From assembly GCF_026126405.1 (NCBI RefSeq), contig NZ_JAFMTQ010000004.1, positions 162,734-226,733 of the forward strand: a stretch of 64,000 bases of DNA. The letters run 5' to 3'. The notes under the pieces are model-generated. The model was not told the DNA's origin. It ran no database searches and worked only from the letters and a program-made list of their open reading frames with translations. Shown in pieces: positions 61,191-64,000 of this stretch. Each line of letters starts with the position of its first letter. Positions within the stretch are counted from its first letter, which is position 1. The DNA comes from Aureitalea sp. L0-47 (GTDB lineage: Bacteria; Bacteroidota; Bacteroidia; Flavobacteriales; Flavobacteriaceae). Position numbers and translations under genes: made by a program.

Positions 61191-61460
61191 ATGAATAACA
61201 TCAAACACATTCACGAAGTGATCTTTCTGGTTGAAAAGAACAATGCACAATGGACTCCCGAGGAACTGGTAACCGCCATTGGCGATACCTGGGGCGAGGA
61301 TATTCACTTCGGCGCATGCTCAGGGACTGCCTTCCCAAAAGAATATGCATTAGACTTCCTGTTGAACAGGCAAAAAGTGGTCCTTTCCGAAGAAGGAAAA
61401 ATAGCCCTTCACCCCTCCATGCAGATCTGTGACGGCCACGAGGAGTTTGAAAATAATTAG
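61191..61460 (+). CDS. YecH-like (TIGR03853) small metal-binding protein
   Basis: The 89-residue soluble protein matches the YecH family of probable metal-binding proteins: IHEVIFLVEKNNAQWTPEELVTAIGDTWGEDIHFGACSGTAFPKEYALDFLLNRQKV with a C-terminal HPSMQICDGHE. Cys and His residues are placed as in the family (FGACSG, ICDGHE). The biological role is unknown. It has its own promoter. Confidence 0.85.
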   Translation: MNNIKHIHEVIFLVEKNNAQWTPEELVTAIGDTWGEDIHFGACSGTAFPKEYALDFLLNRQKVVLSEEGKIALHPSMQICDGHEEFENN

Positions 61461-61542
61461 TTTTGTAACAAATTAGCACATTTCACTACTAACCATCATT
61501 ACTAATTAGTCCATAATCTGGCAATAACTAAATTTTAGACCT

Positions 61543-61728
61543 GTGAAAAAACTACTTCTGATCAACGCCATCGTATGGGCTGCCCTCATTCTGGTAGCCG
61601 CTTTCCTCTTTAAAGATGTACCCAACTACAATTATTTCTTCATAGGAATGGTCTTTGCTGCCGGGCTTATGAACAGCCTTATCTACACCTATTCCAGACC
61701 AAAAAGGAAATCGAAATGTAGCTATTAG
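61543..61728 (+). CDS. two-helix membrane protein
   Basis: The 61-residue protein starts from GTG at 61543 (read as Met, KKLLLINAIVWAALILVAAFLF), with a second helix NYNYFFIGMVFAAGLMNSLIYT and a basic tail (RPKRKSKCSY). The GTG start is preferred because no ATG precedes it in frame. The size and two-helix pattern suggest a small membrane protein of unknown function. Confidence 0.65.
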   Translation: MKKLLLINAIVWAALILVAAFLFKDVPNYNYFFIGMVFAAGLMNSLIYTYSRPKRKSKCSY

Positions 61729-61738
61729 AAATAGCTAA

Positions 61739-62182
61739 CTAGCCACCTAGTTCAGCAATATGCGCCTCAAGGGATTTCTTGATTTTCTCCAGGTGACAGA
61801 GAACGAATAAAGTCTTACGATACGCTTCTAGTTTTTCAGTGGTCGTGTCTAATTTTCTTCGGAACCGATCGGACATTTGACCAATCCACCCCTGCAGATG
61901 AAAAAATAGCATTGTGATTTCCAGATCGTTGATTTTTTCCTGACAGGCCTCTACTCCTTTCAGGTTTGCGCAATAATCCCTCGCATTACTTGTTCCGGCT
62001 ACCTCAACCCAATATGTACGCATCGACCTGCCCGGACCGAAGGGAAAATCGGAAGTACACTCAATGGCCTCTTCATCCTTTCTACTCCATCTTGTTTCGT
62101 TTTCATAAATTGCTATCATCTGCTCCAAATGAAACAACAGACTGCGTATCTGTGCAACGGTGGTTTGAATTTCTTCCTTCAT
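61739..62182 (-). CDS. helical protein of unknown function
   Basis: The 147-residue protein is almost entirely alpha-helical by composition (TVAQIRSLLFHLEQMIAIYENETRWSRKDEEA ... EITMLFFHLQGWIGQMSDRFRRKLDTTTEKLEAYRKTLFVLCHLEKIKKSLEAHIAEL). It has no signal peptide or named motif. It could be a four-helix bundle. The start ATG is followed by a Glu-rich N-terminus typical of a real gene. It ends 10 bases beyond the preceding convergent small gene. Confidence 0.6.
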   Translation of the reverse strand: MKEEIQTTVAQIRSLLFHLEQMIAIYENETRWSRKDEEAIECTSDFPFGPGRSMRTYWVEVAGTSNARDYCANLKGVEACQEKINDLEITMLFFHLQGWIGQMSDRFRRKLDTTTEKLEAYRKTLFVLCHLEKIKKSLEAHIAELGG

Positions 62183-62330
62183 ATTTTACTGTTTTGAATG
62201 AAGATACAAATTCATATCAAATATTTAATAATCAAGACATTAAGAATTTAAATCGTTAATAATGAAGAGATCCTTAGAAGTTTGGATTGCAAATAAATTC
62301 AAAGAATATTAAAGTGCCGAAATACCCGGA

Positions 62331-62362
62331 TTTGTCATTCCCGTTCAACTCCCCTAACTTTA
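62331..62362 (+). promoter_or_regulatory. promoter of the DASS transporter gene
   Basis: TTTG (62331-62334) and TAACTTTA (62355-62362) are separated by 20 bases, 17 bases before the coding start at 62379. Confidence 0.55.
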
Positions 62363-62378
62363 GCCAGAGCAAAATCCA

Positions 62379-63815
62379 ATGGGCGATATCCAACCGCAAG
62401 TAGAAACCCCAAAAAACCAAACCCTCCTCTGGATAAAAAGAGTGATCACACTCGTCTTCGGACTGGTGATCTGGAACCTGCCCATCCCCTGGGACCTCAG
62501 CCCCGATGCCTGGCATTTGTTCGCCATCTTTATCACGGCCATCCTGGGCGTCCTGCTAGAAGCACTATCTATTTTCACGGCATCCATCATCGCGCTGGTC
62601 GCAGTGGTCATGCTCCGCGTCCTCACCCCTGAAAAGGCCTTCTCAGGCTTCTCAGAAAGTTTTATTCTCCTTATCCTCGCCGCCTTCCTGGTGGCAAAGG
62701 GAGTGATCAAGTCGGGATTAGGAAGGCGCATCGCATTTATACTCATACGTCGCTTCGGGAAATCAACCCTCAACCTTGGCTATTGCATAGTCGCTACCGA
62801 CACCATACTTGGACCAGCTATTCCTAGTAATACGGCCAGATCGGGCATCCTCTACCCCATCACCCACGCCCTGGCGCTGGACACAGGTTCGCTACCCACC
62901 AAAGAAAGCCGAAGGAAAACAGGAAGTTATCTTATGATGACGGCTATTTCCGGGCATACCATCAGCTCTGCGCTTTGGTTCACCGGTATGGCGGCGAATC
63001 CCGTTGGAGCAGGAATTGCTGCCGACTTCGGCGTGAATATGAATTTTGGGAATTGGTTTTTTGTCGCTTCGGTACCTTGCCTGGTAGCGCTTATTGTTAT
63101 TCCCTACGTACTTTACAAATTGTATCCACCGGAGGACAAATACACTCCTCACGCTCCCGAAATGGCTCGCAAGGCATTGGACGACATGGGTGCTATGAGC
63201 AAGCAGGAATGGATCATGGGAATCACTTTCTTCGGAATGATATTGCTGTGGGCACTTTCCCCGGTACTGAACATCAACCTGGCGATCGTCGCCTTCCTCG
63301 GACTCTCAATTCTCATCCTTTCGAATGTGTACTCACTGAACGATATTCGCTCCGGTGCGGGCGACGCCCTGGAAACCTATGTCTGGTTCGCCATTCTCTA
63401 CATGATGAGTACGGCACTGAACGATATGGGCTTTATGAAGACCCTTGGCGTACAGATAGCAAGCTACATAGGCGATTTCCACTGGATAACAGCCTACATC
63501 TTTTTAACGGTGCTCTACGTGGTGATCCACTATTTGTTTGTGAGTCAGACGGCACACCTGCTCGCTTTATACGCCGTCTTCCTGCAAGTAGCAGTAAATG
63601 CGGAAGTACCGGCAGCACTCATGGCCTTTATGTTGTCGTTCGCCACCAACTACTTCGCGGTCATTACCCCCCAGGCTTCCAGTTCCAACGTTCTTTTCGC
63701 CGGGAGTGGTTATTTACCTTCAAGGGATATCTATAAACAAGGAGCCATCATCACGGTGCTGAACACAATAATCTTCCTGTTGGCTACGCCTTGGATATTG
63801 TGGGCTTCGTCGTAG
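62379..63815 (+). CDS. DASS (SLC13) family sodium-coupled anion symporter
   Basis: The 478-residue integral membrane protein has about 11 hydrophobic segments. The two SNT-like signatures of divalent anion:sodium symporters are present: GPAIPSNTARSGILYP near residue 150 and ITPQASSSNVLFAGSGYL near residue 430. Members carry dicarboxylates, citrate or sulfate; substrate cannot be told from sequence. It has its own promoter and no coding neighbour before the window edge. Confidence 0.92.
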   Translation: MGDIQPQVETPKNQTLLWIKRVITLVFGLVIWNLPIPWDLSPDAWHLFAIFITAILGVLLEALSIFTASIIALVAVVMLRVLTPEKAFSGFSESFILLILAAFLVAKGVIKSGLGRRIAFILIRRFGKSTLNLGYCIVATDTILGPAIPSNTARSGILYPITHALALDTGSLPTKESRRKTGSYLMMTAISGHTISSALWFTGMAANPVGAGIAADFGVNMNFGNWFFVASVPCLVALIVIPYVLYKLYPPEDKYTPHAPEMARKALDDMGAMSKQEWIMGITFFGMILLWALSPVLNINLAIVAFLGLSILILSNVYSLNDIRSGAGDALETYVWFAILYMMSTALNDMGFMKTLGVQIASYIGDFHWITAYIFLTVLYVVIHYLFVSQTAHLLALYAVFLQVAVNAEVPAALMAFMLSFATNYFAVITPQASSSNVLFAGSGYLPSRDIYKQGAIITVLNTIIFLLATPWILWASS

Positions 63816-63927
63816 AAGGTGATTAGATTATTAGTTTAGTGGTTTATTAGTTTATGAGGTTTTAAGACCATCTGACACCGGACAATAAACAGTTTGCAAG
63901 TTTAGGGGGTTGGGCCATTTTTAAAAC

Positions 63928-63999
63928 CCTTTTCGTCAGTATAGATGAGTAATTTCCGTTAAGAAATCGCGAAGCCTTGTAGTGATTTTAGGAAATTAC
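63928..63999 (+). repeat. 62-bp dispersed repeat, copy 2, forming a long hairpin at the window edge
   Basis: Positions 63928-63989 equal 56065-56126 base for base. In this copy GTAATTTCC (63949-63957) pairs with GGAAATTAC (63991-63999), and AAATCGC pairs with GTGATTT inside (one G-T pair), giving a branched hairpin of about 50 bases. The element continues past the window edge, so its right boundary is unknown. Confidence 0.88.
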
Positions 64000-64000
64000 G

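Noticed and set aside
62975..63736. 253-codon frame inside the DASS transporter gene
   Set aside because: It is in another frame of the same strand within a clear membrane-transporter gene, with Arg/Cys-rich, non-protein-like composition.

Overview
The window looks like chromosomal DNA from a marine-type member of the Flavobacteriaceae (Bacteroidota). The basis is gene content and style: PorX and a secreted GH16 enzyme with a C-terminal type IX secretion sorting domain, an LpxC-FabZ fusion, a HisB fusion, a TPR-AraC hybrid regulator, many short SusD-style lipoproteins with a Cys at the end of the signal peptide, and -7 promoter elements of the TAnnTTTG type with weak Shine-Dalgarno sequences. 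No rRNA, tRNA, IS element or CRISPR array was seen.

Layout. 1-5.5 kb: a partial aldehyde dehydrogenase, a SatD-DUF3307 pair, DUF2461, a small membrane protein and CorA. 5.5-12.7 kb: a complete eight-gene histidine operon (hisGDCBHAF-IE, minus strand) preceded by a His-rich leader peptide and an intrinsic terminator, i.e. a transcription attenuator. 12.8-16.2 kb: an operon of an OmpA-type protein, a membrane-anchored helix-hairpin-helix protein and a sodium:solute symporter. 16.2-22 kb: prohibitin-like protein, VWA membrane protein, FabG, and a divergent S9 peptidase lipoprotein. 22-29.4 kb: sucD, an NTF2-like protein, an LpxD-like acyltransferase, efp, lpxA, lpxC/fabZ, lpxD and an HD hydrolase. 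29.5-34 kb: porX, tsaE, two overlapping small genes, alanine dehydrogenase, DUF4258. 34-39.3 kb: an AT-rich stretch with a TPR-AraC regulator, a terminator or small-RNA structure and an unknown secreted protein, then the GH16 glucanase and a lipoprotein. 39.3-54.8 kb: proline dehydrogenase, aroB, DinB, Lrp, an M14 carboxypeptidase divergent from an XRE regulator with shared GTTTAC/GTAAAC palindromes, TerC, MscL, topoisomerase IV (parE-parC), YchF and two tandem alpha/beta hydrolases.

54.8-64 kb is accessory in character: long intergenic stretches full of inverted and direct repeats, small lipoproteins, a cytoplasmic-looking peptidoglycan-binding M15 peptidase, and an AT-rich gene for a TIR-like (PF10137-type) nucleotide-binding protein. 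That gene is enclosed by a 10-bp inverted repeat that fits the integron core and inverse-core consensus. It is followed by an ABM protein, a leucine-rich-repeat lipoprotein, a YecH-like protein and a DASS anion transporter. A 62-bp repeat links 56.1 kb and the right edge.

Most of the window is housekeeping. The best candidates for something new are the cassette-like TIR gene, the his attenuator in this phylum, the self-contained XRE/M14 operator region, and two promoter-terminator units that sit directly in front of coding genes. All family assignments come from reading motifs; no database search was run.
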